A stretch of DNA of 59,067 bases. Source: Salimicrobium flavidum (GTDB taxonomy: Bacteria > Bacillota > Bacilli > Bacillales > Halobacillaceae). This document shows, piece after piece, positions 17,797 to 29,733 of the stretch. Each line of letters opens with the position of its first letter. The first letter of the stretch is position 1. Below the pieces are notes generated by a model. That model had not been told where the DNA came from. It made no database searches and saw only the letters and a list, made by a program, of their open reading frames with translations. A program made the translations under genes and the position numbers. Location: contig NZ_FTOC01000012.1 of the NCBI RefSeq assembly GCF_900156645.1, positions 1 through 59,067 on the forward strand, in the 5' to 3' direction.

Positions 17797-18195
17797 TTAC
17801 CAGACGTAAGCCAGTACTTCGCCGCCGATAGCCTGCTCACGTGCTTCTTTATCTGTCAAAACACCTTTTGATGTGGAAACGACTGCAATACCAAGGCCGT
17901 TAAGAACTCTTGGAACCTCGTCAGCCTGTACGTATACACGAAGGCCAGGTTTCGAAATTTTCTTAATGCCTGAGATCACTTTTTCTTCTTTTTGGCTGTA
18001 CTTCATAAACAGACGAAGTACCCCCTGCTTCCCATCCTCTACTTGCTCATAGTCACGAATGAAACCTTCGCGTTTAAGGATGTCAGCAATTTCTCTTTTG
18101 AGGTTAGAAGCCGGTAGCTCTAACTTCTCGTGACGTACCATATTCGCATTACGAATACGAGTCAGCATATCTGCAATTGGGTCTGTCATTGTCAT
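17797..18195 (-). CDS. rpsH: 30S ribosomal protein S8
   Basis: A 132-residue protein with [20 protein letters not shown] at the start and [20 protein letters not shown] at the end. S8 binds helix 21 of 16S rRNA early in assembly. The first ATG (18195) has AAGGAGG eight bases upstream. In E. coli S8 represses the spc operon; I see no matching target here. Confidence 0.97.
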   Translation of the reverse strand: MTMTDPIADMLTRIRNANMVRHEKLELPASNLKREIADILKREGFIRDYEQVEDGKQGVLRLFMKYSQKEEKVISGIKKISKPGLRVYVQADEVPRVLNGLGIAVVSTSKGVLTDKEAREQAIGGEVLAYVW

Positions 18196-18224
18196 AACTT
18201 TTACCTCCTTCCCAGTCCTCGGGT

Positions 18225-18410
18225 TTACCAGCTGGCCTTTTTGACGCCAGGAATTTGTCCTTTATGAGCTAGTTCACGGAAACAAATACGGCACAGTTTA
18301 AATTTACGAAGTACGGAATGCGGACGTCCGCAACGTTCACAACGAGTGTATTCGCGTACTTGGTACTTTTGTTTGCGCTGTTGTTTCGCGACCATTGATT
18401 TTTTAGCCAC
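18225..18410 (-). CDS. rpsN: 30S ribosomal protein S14, zinc-binding type
   Basis: A 61-residue short S14 with zinc knuckles [10 protein letters not shown] and [20 protein letters not shown]. This C+ type (rpsN/rpsZ) depends on zinc; Bacilli often keep a zinc-free paralogue elsewhere. It is located between rplE and rpsH in the spc cluster. Confidence 0.96.
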   Translation of the reverse strand: MAKKSMVAKQQRKQKYQVREYTRCERCGRPHSVLRKFKLCRICFRELAHKGQIPGVKKASW

Positions 18411-18435
18411 AATTTTCCCTCCTTATAGTCAGTTC

Positions 18436-18975
18436 TTAGTTCTGAAACGGCATTCCGAACTGAGATAATAGTTCACGAGACTCTTCGTCTGTTTCCGCAG
18501 TGGTTACAATTACGATATCCATACCACGGATTTTGTTCACTTTATCATAGTTAATTTCCGGGAAAATCAATTGTTCTTTTACACCGAGTGTATAGTTACC
18601 GCGACCGTCGAATGCTTTCTTGGAAATACCACGGAAGTCACGTACACGTGGCAGTGACACGCCGATCAACTTCTGAAAGAATTCATACATGCGCTCTCCA
18701 CGCAAAGTAACTTTAGCTCCGATCGGCATGCCTTCACGAAGACGGAACCCTGCGATAGATTTCTTAGCTTTTGTTACCATCGGTTTTTGACCGGAGATAA
18801 GTTCAAGCTCTTCAACAGCGTTGTCGAGTGCCTTCGCATTCTGCACAGCATCTCCTACACCCATGTTGATAACGATCTTTTTGACTTGCGGTGCTTCCAT
18901 TACAGAATCATAGTTGAACTTTTCCATTAGGGATGGAAGAATTTCATTTTGATATTTCGTTTGAAGTTCGTTCAT
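18436..18975 (-). CDS. rplE: 50S ribosomal protein L5
   Basis: A 179-residue protein: [20 protein letters not shown] at the start, [20 protein letters not shown] in the middle, and an ending near [10 protein letters not shown]5 binds 5S rRNA and P-site tRNA at the central protuberance. Full length, in the standard place after rplX. Confidence 0.97.
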   Translation of the reverse strand: MNELQTKYQNEILPSLMEKFNYDSVMEAPQVKKIVINMGVGDAVQNAKALDNAVEELELISGQKPMVTKAKKSIAGFRLREGMPIGAKVTLRGERMYEFFQKLIGVSLPRVRDFRGISKKAFDGRGNYTLGVKEQLIFPEINYDKVNKIRGMDIVIVTTAETDEESRELLSQFGMPFQN

Positions 18976-19002
18976 CGGTAAGCCCTCCTTTCGCCAGATG
19001 GA

Positions 19003-19314
19003 TTATTTATCTAATGCTTCACCAGATTTTTTCGCGATTCGAACTTTTTTGCCGTCCTCTACTTTGTAACCGACTCTTGTCGGTTCGCCGGATTTGGGAT
19101 CGATCGGCAATACGTTTGATACGTGGATAGCTGCTTCCTGAGTAAGGATACCGCCTTGAGGGTTATCCTGAGAAGGCTGAGCGTGCTTTTTCACTTCGTT
19201 GACACCTTCAACAAGAACACGTTCCTTCTTAGGGTAAGCTTCAAGTACCGTACCTTGCTTTCCTTTATCTTTACCAGAGATAACCATGACTTTGTCATCT
19301 TTTTTTACGTGCAT
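19003..19314 (-). CDS. rplX: 50S ribosomal protein L24
   Basis: A 103-residue KOW-domain protein, [20 protein letters not shown] at the start. L24 initiates 50S assembly and lines the tunnel exit. The conserved [20 protein letters not shown] segment is present. It lies between rplN and rplE. Confidence 0.97.
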   Translation of the reverse strand: MHVKKDDKVMVISGKDKGKQGTVLEAYPKKERVLVEGVNEVKKHAQPSQDNPQGGILTQEAAIHVSNVLPIDPKSGEPTRVGYKVEDGKKVRIAKKSGEALDK

Positions 19315-19353
19315 AATTCGCGCACCTCCTTACCACGGCTTTTCATGATATTT

Positions 19354-19722
19354 TTATAGAACTTCTGGAGCTAGTGAAACGATCTTCATGAATTTGTTGT
19401 CACGAAGTTCACGGGCTACCGGTCCGAAAATACGAGTACCGCGGGGACCTTTGTCCTCCCGAACGATAACTGCTGCATTTTCATCAAAACGGATGTAAGA
19501 TCCGTCTTTACGGCGCGCACCGCTTTTCGTACGTACGATAACAGCTTGGACAACTTCACCTTTTTTAACAACGCCGCCTGGTGTTGCTTGTTTTACCGTA
19601 GCAGTGATAATGTCACCGATGTTGGCAGTCTTACGGCCAGAGCCGCCCAATACTTTGATTGTCTGAATTTCGCGAGCACCAGAGTTATCTGCAATTTTAA
19701 GACGTGATTCCTGTTGGATCAT
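19354..19722 (-). CDS. rplN: 50S ribosomal protein L14
   Basis: A 122-residue protein starting [20 protein letters not shown]. The signature [20 protein letters not shown] and [20 protein letters not shown] are intact. L14 contacts 16S helix 44 and the silencing factor RsfS. Confidence 0.97.
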   Translation of the reverse strand: MIQQESRLKIADNSGAREIQTIKVLGGSGRKTANIGDIITATVKQATPGGVVKKGEVVQAVIVRTKSGARRKDGSYIRFDENAAVIVREDKGPRGTRIFGPVARELRDNKFMKIVSLAPEVL

Positions 19723-19764
19723 TCTCGTGTAACCTCCCTTCGGAATACTTCCGAGTAAACTTAT

Positions 19765-20028
19765 TTAGATAATTACTGCTTCTTCGATTACTTTTTCGAG
19801 ACGGAAACGCTTAGTAGCGGATTGAGGGCGGGTTTCCATGATACGTACCACGTCACCTTGTTTCGCCTGGTTGTCTTCGTCATGAGCTTTGAATTTCTTG
19901 GAATACTTCACGCGCTTGCCATAAAGTTTATGGAATTTATACGTTTCAACAAGTACAGTGATCGTTTTGTCCATTTTGTCGGAAACTACGCGACCGGTAT
20001 ATACTTTACGATTGTTACGTTCAGCCAT
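19765..20028 (-). CDS. rpsQ: 30S ribosomal protein S17
   Basis: An 87-residue OB-fold protein from ATG 20028 ([20 protein letters not shown]), with AGGAGG ten bases upstream. The frame is open to 20049, which would include that binding site. The S17 signature [20 protein letters not shown] is present. S17 is a primary 16S binder. Confidence 0.96.
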   Translation of the reverse strand: MAERNNRKVYTGRVVSDKMDKTITVLVETYKFHKLYGKRVKYSKKFKAHDEDNQAKQGDVVRIMETRPQSATKRFRLEKVIEEAVII

Positions 20029-20052
20029 GTGAGGGTGTCCTCCTCTCAATTA

Positions 20053-20677
<625 letters not shown>

Positions 20678-20698
20678 AATGCTGTTCCCCCTTCCTTT

Positions 20699-21337
20699 TT
20701 AGTTCGCTTTTGTTGGAAGAACCTCTCCACGATAGATCCACACTTTAATACCGAGTTTACCGTACGTAGTATCTGCTTCTGCAGTACTATAGTCGATATC
20801 TGCACGCAATGTGTGTAGTGGAACAGTTCCTTCACTGTAATATTCGGCACGGGCGATGTCTGCTCCGCCGAGACGACCGGAAACCTGTGTACGGATACCT
20901 TTGGCACCTGAACGCATAGAGCGTTGAATGCTCTGCTTCTGAGCGCGACGGAAAGATACACGGTTTTCCAGCTGAGTAGCGATATTTTCTGCAACAAGTT
21001 TCGCATCAAGATCAGGTTTTTTAACCTCAATGATATTGATATGAACTCGTTTGCCTGTGCGATGGTTCAATTCTTTACGAAGTGCTTCTACTTCAGAACC
21101 ACCTTTACCGATAACCATGCCTGGTTTAGCGGTGTGGATCGTAACGTTCACACGGTTAGCTGCACGTTCGATCTCTATCGTAGATACAGAAGCTTCACTT
21201 AGACGCTTTTCAATATATTCACGGATTTCGATATCTTCGTGAAGTAGGTTTGCGTATTCGTTATCTGCGTACCATTTGGACTCCCAGTCGCGAATAACTC
21301 CGACACGAAAACCTACCGGATTAATTTTTTGACCCAC
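20699..21337 (-). CDS. rpsC: 30S ribosomal protein S3
   Basis: A 212-residue protein with [20 protein letters not shown], a KH domain ([20 protein letters not shown]) and the C-terminal [21 protein letters not shown]3 lines the mRNA entry tunnel and has helicase activity with S4/S5. Slightly shorter at the C terminus than the 218 residues of B. subtilis. It starts three bases after rplV ends. Confidence 0.97.
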   Translation of the reverse strand: MGQKINPVGFRVGVIRDWESKWYADNEYANLLHEDIEIREYIEKRLSEASVSTIEIERAANRVNVTIHTAKPGMVIGKGGSEVEALRKELNHRTGKRVHINIIEVKKPDLDAKLVAENIATQLENRVSFRRAQKQSIQRSMRSGAKGIRTQVSGRLGGADIARAEYYSEGTVPLHTLRADIDYSTAEADTTYGKLGIKVWIYRGEVLPTKAN

Positions 21338-21340
21338 TGA

Positions 21341-21682
21341 TCATCCCTCCTTCTTTTCTGATACGACCACTGTAATGTGGCTTGTCCGTTTATTGATCTG
21401 ACTAGCGCGTCCCATTGCACGTGGACGGAAACGTTTAAGCGTTACGCCTTCGTTCACATATGCTTCAGAAACGACCAGGTTATCAGGGTCTAGCTCATTA
21501 TTGTGCTCAGCGTTAGCGATGGCTGAGTTTAATACTTTCTCAATGATCGGAGAAGCTTTACGGTTGGTGTTACGCAACGTTGCAATAGCTTCGCCGGTGT
21601 CCATTCCTCGAATCAAGTCGATAACTAAACGCGCTTTACGAGGAGCAATACGGACTGTTTTAGCAACTGCTTTAGCTTGCAT
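21341..21682 (-). CDS. rplV: 50S ribosomal protein L22
   Basis: A 113-residue protein; [20 protein letters not shown] at the N terminus and the tunnel loop [20 protein letters not shown] near the C terminus. The loop lines the exit tunnel where macrolides act. Full length. Confidence 0.97.
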   Translation of the reverse strand: MQAKAVAKTVRIAPRKARLVIDLIRGMDTGEAIATLRNTNRKASPIIEKVLNSAIANAEHNNELDPDNLVVSEAYVNEGVTLKRFRPRAMGRASQINKRTSHITVVVSEKKEG

Positions 21683-21702
21683 GGAAGTGCCTCCTCTCTA
21701 TC

Positions 21703-21981
21703 TTAGCGTTTTGTTTTTTTGTCGTCACCAGAGTGCCCTTTGAACGTGCGGCTCGGTGCAAATTCACCTAGTTTGTGTCCTACCATATCTTCTGTAACAT
21801 ATACAGGAACATGTTTACGTCCGTCATATACAGCGATTGTCTGACCGACGAAATTAGGGAAGATAGTTGAACGGCGTGACCATGTCTTGATCACCTGTTT
21901 TTTGTTATCTTGATTGTTGCTTTCGACTTTCTTCATCAAATGGTCATCTACAAAAGGTCCCTTTTTCAGGCTGCGGCCCAT
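21703..21981 (-). CDS. rpsS: 30S ribosomal protein S19
   Basis: A 92-residue protein, [20 protein letters not shown], with [20 protein letters not shown] and [21 protein letters not shown]19 sits on the 30S head beside S13. Full family length, in S10 cluster order. Confidence 0.97.
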   Translation of the reverse strand: MGRSLKKGPFVDDHLMKKVESNNQDNKKQVIKTWSRRSTIFPNFVGQTIAVYDGRKHVPVYVTEDMVGHKLGEFAPSRTFKGHSGDDKKTKR

Positions 21982-22039
21982 TGATAAACCTCCCTTCGCG
22001 ATTGAGAGACGGGGTAGTCATCCCGCCAATTCAATCCCG

Positions 22040-22873
22040 TTATTTTTTACCTTTTCTACGAACGATATATTTGTCAGATGGTTTATTACGTTTACGAGTC
22101 TTGTAACCGAGTGTCGGCTGACCCCATGGTGTAACTGGAGACGGCATACCGATAGGTGCGCGTCCTTCACCACCACCGTGTGGGTGATCACTAGGGTTCA
22201 TAACAGAACCACGTACAGCAGGGCGTTTACCTTGCCAACGGGAACGTCCAGCTTTACCGATGCTGATAAGTTCATGTTCAAGGTTTCCTACCTGACCGAC
22301 AGTTGCACGGCATGTGCTGAGCACGAGGCGAACTTCGCCGGATGTAAGACGTACCAATGTGTACTTCTCTTCACGACCAAGGATCTGTGCAGAAGCACCA
22401 GCAGAACGGACAAGTTGACCGCCGCGTCCAGGTTTCAATTCAATGTTATGAATTGTAGTACCTACTGGAATGTCTTTCAACTGTTTCGAGTTTCCTGGTT
22501 TGATGTCGGCATCCTGACCGGAAATGATTTCTTTCCCGACTTTAAGACCTTTCGGTGCAAGGATGTAACGTTTCTCCCCATCAACATAGTTGATTAGTGC
22601 AATGTTAGCGGAACGGTTCGGATCATATTCGATCGTAGCAACGCGTCCTGGTATTCCATCTTTATCACGTTTGAAGTCGATAATACGGTACTGACGCTTG
22701 TGACCGCCGCCTTGATGACGAACTGTCATACGACCATGATTGTTACGTCCACCGCGTTTGTGTAGCGGAGTGACTAGGGAACGTTCCGGTTTTTCAGTAG
22801 TGATTTCCGCGAAATCAGACATTGACATATGTCGACGTCCGTTAGTCGTTGGACGGAATTTTTTAATCGCCAT
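22040..22873 (-). CDS. rplB: 50S ribosomal protein L2
   Basis: A 277-residue protein from ATG 22873 ([20 protein letters not shown]). The segment [20 protein letters not shown] contains the histidine long discussed in peptidyl-transferase studies. L2 binds 23S domain IV and is needed for subunit joining. Full length. Confidence 0.97.
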   Translation of the reverse strand: MAIKKFRPTTNGRRHMSMSDFAEITTEKPERSLVTPLHKRGGRNNHGRMTVRHQGGGHKRQYRIIDFKRDKDGIPGRVATIEYDPNRSANIALINYVDGEKRYILAPKGLKVGKEIISGQDADIKPGNSKQLKDIPVGTTIHNIELKPGRGGQLVRSAGASAQILGREEKYTLVRLTSGEVRLVLSTCRATVGQVGNLEHELISIGKAGRSRWQGKRPAVRGSVMNPSDHPHGGGEGRAPIGMPSPVTPWGQPTLGYKTRKRNKPSDKYIVRRKGKK

Positions 22874-22902
22874 CTTATTTCCCTCCTTCGTTTTTCATAT
22901 AT

Positions 22903-23190
22903 TTATACTTCGAAAAATTCGATTTCTTCACTTGCTTCAGTAAGTGTGACAATCGCACGTTTTTTATCAGAACGGTATCCACCGTATCTGCCCATACGCT
23001 TGAACTTACCTTTACGGTTAATCGTGTTCACGTTAGCTACCTGTACACTGAAAATCTCTTCGATCGCTTTCTTGATTTCCGTTTTGTTAGCTTTCGATTC
23101 CACTTCAAACGTATATTTCTTTTCTCCCATAAGGTCGGCAGAATTCTCAGTGATTACGGGGCGCTTAATAATATCGCGTGGTTCTTTCAT
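22903..23190 (-). CDS. rplW: 50S ribosomal protein L23
   Basis: A 95-residue protein, [40 protein letters not shown] is the rRNA-binding loop. L23 is the main docking point for trigger factor and SRP at the exit. Its start overlaps the rplD stop by one base. Confidence 0.97.
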   Translation of the reverse strand: MKEPRDIIKRPVITENSADLMGEKKYTFEVESKANKTEIKKAIEEIFSVQVANVNTINRKGKFKRMGRYGGYRSDKKRAIVTLTEASEEIEFFEV

Positions 23191-23813
23191 TATGAGAGCA
23201 CCTCCCCTACTTTTTCAGCCGCATTCTTCGTTACAATAACTTTGTCATGCGTAAGCAAGTCAAGAACACTTACTTGGTCAAACGTCAATGTTTGAACATT
23301 TGGAAGGTTATTGGAAGAAAGCACGACATTTTCTTCTTTTTGTGCGGTGATGATGATTGCACTTTCATTTACGTCTACTGCTTTAAGGAAATTCACAACT
23401 TCTTTTGTCTTCGGAGCATCCATAGAGAAGTCTTCTACTGCAAGAAGGTTACCTTCCTGGACTTTTGAAGAATAAGCAGAACGAAGTGCCAGACGACGAA
23501 CTTTCTTAGGCAATTTATAACTGTAGCTGCGAGGTGTCGGACCAAAGACTGTTCCACCACCTACCCATTGTGGGGCACGGATTGTACCTTGACGGGCACG
23601 ACCTGTACCTTTTTGGCGCCACGGTTTTTTCCCGCCGCCACTTACTTCACCACGGGTTTTCACCTTATGCGTTCCCTGACGTTTGGAAGCCTGTTGCATA
23701 AGTACGGCCTCATGAAGTACGTGAGTGTTCGGTTCGATACCGAATACCGAATCGCTTAATTCAAGATCTCCAACTTGCGAACCGCTTTGGTTAAATAGTA
23801 CTACTTTAGGCAT
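23190..23813 (-). CDS. rplD: 50S ribosomal protein L4
   Basis: A 207-residue protein beginning [20 protein letters not shown]. The tunnel loop [20 protein letters not shown] is well conserved. L4 lines the exit tunnel; in E. coli it also represses the S10 operon, which is not generally true of Bacillus. Confidence 0.97.
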   Translation of the reverse strand: MPKVVLFNQSGSQVGDLELSDSVFGIEPNTHVLHEAVLMQQASKRQGTHKVKTRGEVSGGGKKPWRQKGTGRARQGTIRAPQWVGGGTVFGPTPRSYSYKLPKKVRRLALRSAYSSKVQEGNLLAVEDFSMDAPKTKEVVNFLKAVDVNESAIIITAQKEENVVLSSNNLPNVQTLTFDQVSVLDLLTHDKVIVTKNAAEKVGEVLS

Positions 23814-23837
23814 GACATATCCTCCTTTCGTTTATTA

Positions 23838-24467
23838 TTAATCAGCCTTAACTGCACTTTGAACTTGTACGTAAGATTTTTTCGCACCAGGTACGTTCCC
23901 TTTTACGAGTAGCAGGTTGCGTTCAGCATCAACTCTCACTACTTCAAGGTTTTGGATCGTTACCTGATTGCCACCCATTTGACCTGGAAGGGCTTTGCCT
24001 TTGAATACGTGCATGGAGTTGATATCCCCAAGCGTACCAGGGCGACGGTGATAGCGGGAACCGTGTGTTTCAGGTCCGCGGGAGTGGTTGAAACGTTTGA
24101 TCGTTCCCTGGAAACCTTTCCCTTTGGATGTTCCTGTCACATCGATTGCGTCACCTTCTGCAAACAAATCCACCTTAACTTCCTGACCAAGTTCATAGTC
24201 GTCAGTATTTACGTTACGGACTTCACGAACGTAGCGCTTAGGTGTTGTGTTAGCTTTTTCGGCATGACCTACTTCAGGCTTTTTCACACGATTCGCTTTT
24301 TGATCAGCGAAACCTAATTGAATGGAATCGTAACCGTCATTTTCAGCAGTCTTCTTTTGAAGAACTACGTTTGGCTCAGCCTGGATTACTGTTACAGGTA
24401 CAAGTTCTCCGTTATCAGAGAAAATCTGAGTCATTCCGACTTTACGTCCTAAGATACTTTTCGTCAT
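23838..24467 (-). CDS. rplC: 50S ribosomal protein L3
   Basis: A 209-residue protein, [20 protein letters not shown]. The central extension [20 protein letters not shown] reaches the peptidyl-transferase centre. L3 is one of the two assembly initiators of the large subunit. Second gene of the S10 cluster. Confidence 0.97.
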   Translation of the reverse strand: MTKSILGRKVGMTQIFSDNGELVPVTVIQAEPNVVLQKKTAENDGYDSIQLGFADQKANRVKKPEVGHAEKANTTPKRYVREVRNVNTDDYELGQEVKVDLFAEGDAIDVTGTSKGKGFQGTIKRFNHSRGPETHGSRYHRRPGTLGDINSMHVFKGKALPGQMGGNQVTIQNLEVVRVDAERNLLLVKGNVPGAKKSYVQVQSAVKAD

Positions 24468-24497
24468 CCGTTACACCTCCTAATATATCATTTCATT

Positions 24498-24806
24498 TTA
24501 TAGTTTAATTTCGATGTCTACACCGGACGGCAAGTCCAGACGCATCAATGCATCTACCGTTTGTGGTGTTGGGTTAACAATATCGATTAGACGCTTATGT
24601 GTACGCATTTCGAATTGCTCACGGGCATCTTTGAATTTGTGGGTCGCACGTAGAACAGTATAGATAGATCTATCTGTTGGAAGCGGAATCGGACCGGACA
24701 CTTCTGCTCCTGAACGATTCGCCGTGTCTACGATTTTTTCAGCGGACTGATCCAGAACTCTGTGATCATACGCTTTTAAACGAATACGAATTTTCTCTTT
24801 TGCCAT
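24498..24806 (-). CDS. rpsJ: 30S ribosomal protein S10 (NusE)
   Basis: ATG 24806 ([20 protein letters not shown]) with GGAGG just upstream gives 102 residues, the family length. The frame is open to 24917 but that part is 5' leader. S10 is both a 30S head protein and the NusE antitermination factor. It opens the S10-spc-alpha transcript, whose promoters lie at 24942 and 25007. Confidence 0.97.
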   Translation of the reverse strand: MAKEKIRIRLKAYDHRVLDQSAEKIVDTANRSGAEVSGPIPLPTDRSIYTVLRATHKFKDAREQFEMRTHKRLIDIVNPTPQTVDALMRLDLPSGVDIEIKL

Positions 24807-24941
24807 TATTTTCCCTCCTTTATCGCCTATTTTTTTAAACAGACTGGCTCCACGAAAATTCCTTGACTCACTCGCCATGGCAAAGGGGCCGGGTGTGTCA
24901 ACAACCTTCCGCATCATCGTCTTTTATGACCAACATTAAAT

Positions 24942-24970
24942 ATTATAAAGAATAAACCCTCTGAATGCAA
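24942..24970 (-). promoter_or_regulatory. Proximal promoter of the S10-spc-alpha operon
   Basis: Minus strand: TTGCAT (24965-24970), 17 bases, TATAAT (24942-24947). It would give a leader of about 130 bases before rpsJ. Confidence 0.75.
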
Positions 24971-25006
24971 GGGGTTCCGACAACTTTTTATTGATCATCC
25001 TTAAAC

Positions 25007-25035
25007 AGTTTAACGATTTTTCGTGTGGAACGCAA
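25007..25035 (-). promoter_or_regulatory. Distal promoter of the S10-spc-alpha operon
   Basis: Minus strand: TTGCGT (25030-25035), 17 bases, TAAACT (25007-25012). It is 65 bases upstream of the proximal promoter; tandem promoters are common before ribosomal operons. Confidence 0.6.
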
Positions 25036-25124
25036 CCCTTTATATATTTTTTACTTAACGTAAGCTTTTATTTTCTCTATATATCAAAAGGCTCTGTTAT
25101 CGTTCCTAGATGAGTTTTATCTCT

Positions 25125-25206
25125 ACGGGTGGAAGCTTAGCAACAACTGAAGCCCCCGTAGGGAAACGAGGAGGCTGAAGCGTTGCCCCTGGATAAGCGT
25201 CCACCT
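25125..25206. repeat. Dispersed palindromic repeat, copy B
   Basis: GGGTGGAAGCTTAGCAAC on the left faces GTTGCCCCTGG...AAGCGTCCACCT on the right as imperfect inverted arms around a GAGGAGGCTGAAGCG core. It shares the GGTGGA arms and GC-rich core with copies at 52678-52814 and 57909-57930. It resembles a palindromic repeat widespread in Bacillaceae (from memory). It separates the tuf terminator from the S10 promoters. Confidence 0.55.
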
Positions 25207-25233
25207 GAATGTTTATTTTCAAGAGTAGTCTAT

Positions 25234-25266
25234 CAAAAAAAGATCAGAGGAAAGTTCCTCTGATCT
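25234..25266 (-). terminator. Terminator after tuf
   Basis: Minus strand: AGATCAGAGGAACTTTCCTCTGATCT (25241-25266) followed by seven T residues. It starts 14 bases beyond the tuf stop, closing the str operon. Confidence 0.95.
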
Positions 25267-25279
25267 TCTAAACAATCAA

Positions 25280-26470
25280 TTATTTGTCGATACGAGCTAC
25301 GACGCCGGCACCTACAGTACGTCCACCTTCACGGATGGAGAACTTCGTACCGTCTTCGATAGCGATTGGAGAGATAAGTTCAACAGTCATCTCAACGTTA
25401 TCGCCAGGCATTACCATTTCTACTCCTTCAGGAAGCTGGATTACTCCAGTTACGTCCGTAGTACGGAAGTAGAATTGTGGGCGGTAGTTATCGAAGAATG
25501 GAGTGTGACGTCCACCTTCGTCTTTGGATAGTACATACACTTCCGCGTGGAATTTCGTATGCGGAGTGATTGAACCTGGCTTAGCAAGAACCTGGCCACG
25601 GTTGATTTCTTCACGAGCTACACCACGTAGAAGTGCGCCGATGTTGTCGCCTGCTTCTGCATAGTCAAGAAGCTTACGGAACATTTCAACACCAGTTACA
25701 GTAGTCTTCTTAGCTTCTGGAGCAAGTCCGATGATTTCAACATCGTCACCTACTTTGATTTGTCCACGCTCGACACGGCCAGTCGCAACTGTACCACGGC
25801 CTGTGATAGAGAATACGTCCTCAACAGGCATCATGAACGGCTTGTCTGTGTCACGGTCTGGAGTTGGGATATATGCGTCAACTTCAGCCATAAGGTCAAG
25901 GATTGCCTGTTCGTGATCAGCATCTCCTTCGATAGCTTTAAGAGCAGAACCTTTAACGACTGGAACATCGTCTCCGTCAAAGTCATACTCAGTAAGAAGG
26001 TCGCGTACTTCCATCTCAACAAGTTCAAGTAGCTCTTCGTCGTCTACCATGTCTGTTTTGTTAAGGAATACAACGATAGCCGGAACACCAACCTGACGGG
26101 AAAGTAGGATGTGCTCACGAGTTTGTGGCATTGGACCGTCAGCTGCGGATACTACGAGAATCGCACCATCCATTTGCGCAGCGCCAGTGATCATGTTTTT
26201 AACATAGTCAGCGTGTCCTGGGCAGTCTACGTGTGCATAGTGACGAGTTTCAGTTTCGTACTCAACGTGTGCAGTGGAAATCGTGATTCCACGTTCGCGC
26301 TCTTCCGGAGCTCCGTCGATGGAGTCATACGCGCGAGCTTCCCCGCTCCCGGAAGTTTTGTGAAGTACAGTAGTGATTGCTGCAGTTAGAGTTGTTTTAC
26401 CATGGTCAACGTGTCCGATAGTACCAATGTTAACGTGGGACTTCGAACGGTCGAATTTTTCTTTAGCCAT
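25280..26470 (-). CDS. tuf: Translation elongation factor Tu
   Basis: A 396-residue GTPase that delivers aminoacyl-tRNA to the ribosomal A site. G motifs are intact: [17 protein letters not shown] (effector), [14 protein letters not shown], and GSAL. Domains 2 and 3 are complete. It has its own promoter in the 123-bp gap after fusA and its own terminator, so it can be made in excess of EF-G. The sequence is fairly acidic ([18 protein letters not shown]), in line with a moderate halophile. Confidence 0.98.
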   Translation of the reverse strand: MAKEKFDRSKSHVNIGTIGHVDHGKTTLTAAITTVLHKTSGSGEARAYDSIDGAPEERERGITISTAHVEYETETRHYAHVDCPGHADYVKNMITGAAQMDGAILVVSAADGPMPQTREHILLSRQVGVPAIVVFLNKTDMVDDEELLELVEMEVRDLLTEYDFDGDDVPVVKGSALKAIEGDADHEQAILDLMAEVDAYIPTPDRDTDKPFMMPVEDVFSITGRGTVATGRVERGQIKVGDDVEIIGLAPEAKKTTVTGVEMFRKLLDYAEAGDNIGALLRGVAREEINRGQVLAKPGSITPHTKFHAEVYVLSKDEGGRHTPFFDNYRPQFYFRTTDVTGVIQLPEGVEMVMPGDNVEMTVELISPIAIEDGTKFSIREGGRTVGAGVVARIDK

Positions 26471-26555
26471 TCTATATTTCCTCCTTTAATTGAATAAAAA
26501 TGTATTTTTAAAGGTTTGATATGGATCTCAGAAGAAACCGAATTCTCCTAAGATT

Positions 26556-26584
26556 ACCATACAATTATACCCTTTAAACGTCAA
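26556..26584 (-). promoter_or_regulatory. Promoter of tuf
   Basis: Minus strand: TTGACG (26579-26584), 17 bases, TATGGT (26556-26561). It lies just past the fusA stop. Confidence 0.65.
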
Positions 26585-26593
26585 TGAAATTAA

Positions 26594-28672
26594 TTATTCA
26601 CCAGCGTTTTTCTTGATGATTTCTTCAGAAATGCTCTTCGGTACCTCTGCATAGTGGTCGAAGTGCATTGTGTACGCTCCGCGGCCCTGTGTATTAGAAC
26701 GTAGGGACGTTGCGTACCCGAACATTTCAGAAAGCGGAACGTACGCGTTAACGACCTGAGCCGGTCCGCGTGCTTCCATGCCATCTACACGTCCACGACG
26801 GGAAGTGACATCGCCCATGATATCTCCCATGTACTCTTCAGGGATGACTACTTCTACTCTCATCATCGGCTCAAGGAGTACCGGTTGACACTTGTGCTTC
26901 GCTTCTTTCAATGCCATGGAACCAGCTACTTTAAATGCCATTTCGTTGGAGTCTACATCGTGGTAGGACCCGTCGAATAGCGTAGCCTTCACATCGATAA
27001 GTGGATATCCTGCTAATACACCGTTGTCCATTGTTTCTTTGATACCTTGTTCAACAGATGCGATGTATTCACGTGGAACGACACCACCGACGATTTTGTT
27101 GGTGAATTCGAAACCGGCACCTTCTTCGTTCGGTTCGAAGGTTACCCATACGTGACCATACTGACCACGACCACCGGACTGACGTACGAACTTACCTTCC
27201 ACATTCGCGGAACCGCGGAATGTTTCACGATAAGCAACCTGTGGAGCACCGATATTAGCGTCCACTTTGAACTCACGTTTCAGACGGTCAACGATGATAT
27301 CCAGGTGAAGTTCACCCATTCCGGAAATGATCGTTTGTCCTGTCTCTTCGTTCGTTTCCGTACGGAATGTAGGATCTTCTTCCGCCAATTTACCAAGAGC
27401 GATGGACATTTTGTCCTGGTCCGCTTTGGATTGAGGTTCAATCGCTACATCAATAACCGGTTCAGGGAATTCCATGGATTCAAGGATAACAAGTCCTTTT
27501 TCATCACAAAGAGTGTCACCCGTTCCAGTGTCTTTAAGTCCTACAGCACCAGCGATATCACCGGCGTATACTTCAGAAATCTCCTGACGGGAGTTCGCGT
27601 GCATTTGCAGGATACGTCCTACACGTTCACGCTTATCCTTCGTGGAGTTCTTAACGTAAGAACCGGATTTCAATGTACCGGAGTAGACCCGGAAGAATGT
27701 AAGTTTCCCTACATAAGGGTCTGTCGCTACTTTGAAGGCAAGAGCAGAGAATGGTTCGTTATCATCAGCTCTACGGACTACTTCTTCTTCCGTCTCTGGT
27801 ACGTGACCTTCGATTGCAGGTACGTCGAGAGGAGATGGAAGATAGTCGATAACACCGTCTACAAGAAGCTGAACACCTTTGTTTTTGAAGGCTGATCCGC
27901 AATATACAGGGTAGAATTCTACGTTTAGTGTACCTTGACGAATAGCAGCACGCAGTTCGTCATTCGTGATTTCTTCACCCTCAAGATATTTCATCATCAT
28001 CTCTTCATCAAGCTCGGCAACAGCTTCAATAAGTTTGCCACGGTATTCTTCTGCCCGTGCCTTGTGTTCGTCAGGAATTTCGCGTGCTTCTGCACGAGTT
28101 CCAAGGTCATCCAGGTAGTAGAATGCTTGCATCGTAATCAGATCGATGATTCCTTCGAAGTCATCTTCTGCACCGATAGGAAGTTGAACAGCTGCAGCGT
28201 TAGCACCCAGGCGCTCTTGAAGCGTTCCAAGGGAGTAAATGAAGTCTGCTCCGACTTTGTCCATCTTGTTGATGAATACAATACGTGGAACACCGTATGT
28301 TGTAGCCTGGCGCCACACTGTTTCTGTCTGTGGTTCTACACCGGACTGCGCATCGAGTACAGCAATGGAACCATCCAATACACGAAGGGAACGTTCCACT
28401 TCAACTGTGAAGTCTACGTGTCCCGGTGTATCGATGATGTTGATACGGTGACCTTTCCATTGTGCTGTAGTAGCTGCAGAAGTGATCGTGATTCCACGCT
28501 CCTGCTCCTGCGACATCCAGTCCATCTGAGAAGCACCTTCGTGCGTTTCTCCGATTTTGTGAATACGTCCTGTGTAGAAAAGAATACGTTCCGTTGCTGT
28601 CGTTTTACCGGCATCAATGTGAGCCATTATGCCGATGTTACGAGTTTTTTCCAAGGAGAACTCTCTAGGCAT
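26594..28672 (-). CDS. fusA: Translation elongation factor G
   Basis: A 692-residue ribosomal translocase. N-terminal GTPase motifs [29 protein letters not shown] and NKMDK are intact. Domain IV ([16 protein letters not shown]) mimics a tRNA anticodon arm and inserts in the decoding site. It follows rpsG in the str operon. No sign of a fusidic-acid-resistance duplication is visible here. Confidence 0.98.
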   Translation of the reverse strand: MPREFSLEKTRNIGIMAHIDAGKTTATERILFYTGRIHKIGETHEGASQMDWMSQEQERGITITSAATTAQWKGHRINIIDTPGHVDFTVEVERSLRVLDGSIAVLDAQSGVEPQTETVWRQATTYGVPRIVFINKMDKVGADFIYSLGTLQERLGANAAAVQLPIGAEDDFEGIIDLITMQAFYYLDDLGTRAEAREIPDEHKARAEEYRGKLIEAVAELDEEMMMKYLEGEEITNDELRAAIRQGTLNVEFYPVYCGSAFKNKGVQLLVDGVIDYLPSPLDVPAIEGHVPETEEEVVRRADDNEPFSALAFKVATDPYVGKLTFFRVYSGTLKSGSYVKNSTKDKRERVGRILQMHANSRQEISEVYAGDIAGAVGLKDTGTGDTLCDEKGLVILESMEFPEPVIDVAIEPQSKADQDKMSIALGKLAEEDPTFRTETNEETGQTIISGMGELHLDIIVDRLKREFKVDANIGAPQVAYRETFRGSANVEGKFVRQSGGRGQYGHVWVTFEPNEEGAGFEFTNKIVGGVVPREYIASVEQGIKETMDNGVLAGYPLIDVKATLFDGSYHDVDSNEMAFKVAGSMALKEAKHKCQPVLLEPMMRVEVVIPEEYMGDIMGDVTSRRGRVDGMEARGPAQVVNAYVPLSEMFGYATSLRSNTQGRGAYTMHFDHYAEVPKSISEEIIKKNAGE

Positions 28673-28714
28673 GAATCCTTCTCCTCCCTAATTAAGAATT
28701 TGTCTTTCCTGATA

Positions 28715-29185
28715 TTACCAACGATAGTGAGCGAAGGCTTTGTTCGCTTCTGCCATCTTGTGCATTTCTTCACGGCGCTTCACGGAAGCACCAGTGTTGT
28801 TTGCTGCGTCAAGAATTTCATTAGCGAGACGCTCTTGCATCGTTTTCTCTCCGCGAAGACGCGCATAGTTTACGATGAAACGAAGAGCTAGTGCCTGACG
28901 ACGCTCCGGACGAACTTCAACCGGTACCTGGTAGTTAGAACCACCTACACGACGGGCGCGTACTTCGAGTACTGGCATAATGTTCTTCATAGCTTCATCA
29001 AATGTTTCCATCGCTTCATTACCACTACGTTCCTGAACGAGTTCAAATGCTTTATAAAGAATTGTCTGAGCTTTTCCGCGCTTCCCGTCTACCATAAGTT
29101 GGTTGATCAGACGAGTTACAAGTTTGGATTGATAAATCGGATCTGGAAGCACATCACGCTTTGCTACTGGACCTTTACGTGGCAT
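28715..29185 (-). CDS. rpsG: 30S ribosomal protein S7
   Basis: ATG 29185 ([20 protein letters not shown]) gives 156 residues, the normal size; the seven-residue upstream extension covers the ribosome binding site. [20 protein letters not shown] is the 16S-binding core. S7 nucleates assembly of the 30S head. Confidence 0.97.
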   Translation of the reverse strand: MPRKGPVAKRDVLPDPIYQSKLVTRLINQLMVDGKRGKAQTILYKAFELVQERSGNEAMETFDEAMKNIMPVLEVRARRVGGSNYQVPVEVRPERRQALALRFIVNYARLRGEKTMQERLANEILDAANNTGASVKRREEMHKMAEANKAFAHYRW

Positions 29186-29223
29186 ATGTTCCCCTCCTCT
29201 CTGCAAATGTTAGTTAAAACGTT

Positions 29224-29637
29224 TTATTTTTTAGGTTTCTTCGTACCGTACTTGGAACGACCTTGCATACGACCCTGAACAGGTGCTGTATCAAGCGCAC
29301 CACGAACGACGTGGTAACGTACACCTGGCAAGTCTTTAACACGACCGCCACGGATAAGTACCACACTGTGTTCCTGCAGGTTGTGCCCGATTCCAGGAAT
29401 GTAAGCATTCACTTCGAGCTGGTTAGTTAGACGGACACGTGCATATTTACGAAGAGCCGAGTTCGGTTTCTTCGGAGTCATTGTACCGACACGTGTGCAT
29501 ACACCACGTTTTTGTGGAGCATTCTCGTCAGTCACGCGTTTCTTGTAGCTGTTATAACCTTTGTTAAGTGCTGGTGAGTCAGATTTTCTGCTTTTGCTCA
29601 CACGGCCTTTACGTACCAGTTGGTTAATTGTTGGCAT
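29224..29637 (-). CDS. rpsL: 30S ribosomal protein S12
   Basis: A 137-residue protein: [40 protein letters not shown] and [20 protein letters not shown]. The lysines in KKPNSALRK and the GRVKDLPG loop are the usual positions of streptomycin-resistance changes; both read as wild type (TPKKPNS). S12 is at the decoding centre. Confidence 0.97.
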   Translation of the reverse strand: MPTINQLVRKGRVSKSRKSDSPALNKGYNSYKKRVTDENAPQKRGVCTRVGTMTPKKPNSALRKYARVRLTNQLEVNAYIPGIGHNLQEHSVVLIRGGRVKDLPGVRYHVVRGALDTAPVQGRMQGRSKYGTKKPKK

Positions 29638-29733
29638 GTTGTTGTCCTCCCTTCACTTTTTAATACCACACATCCAGGTGGTTCATAATAAGGCAAAAAA
29701 CAAAGCTTTCACGCAAAAGGCGCCAAAACCTCG

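Noticed and set aside
27935-28891. 318-residue plus-strand open frame opposite fusA and rpsG
   Set aside because: Shadow of two conserved genes, with no initiation signal or recognisable domain.
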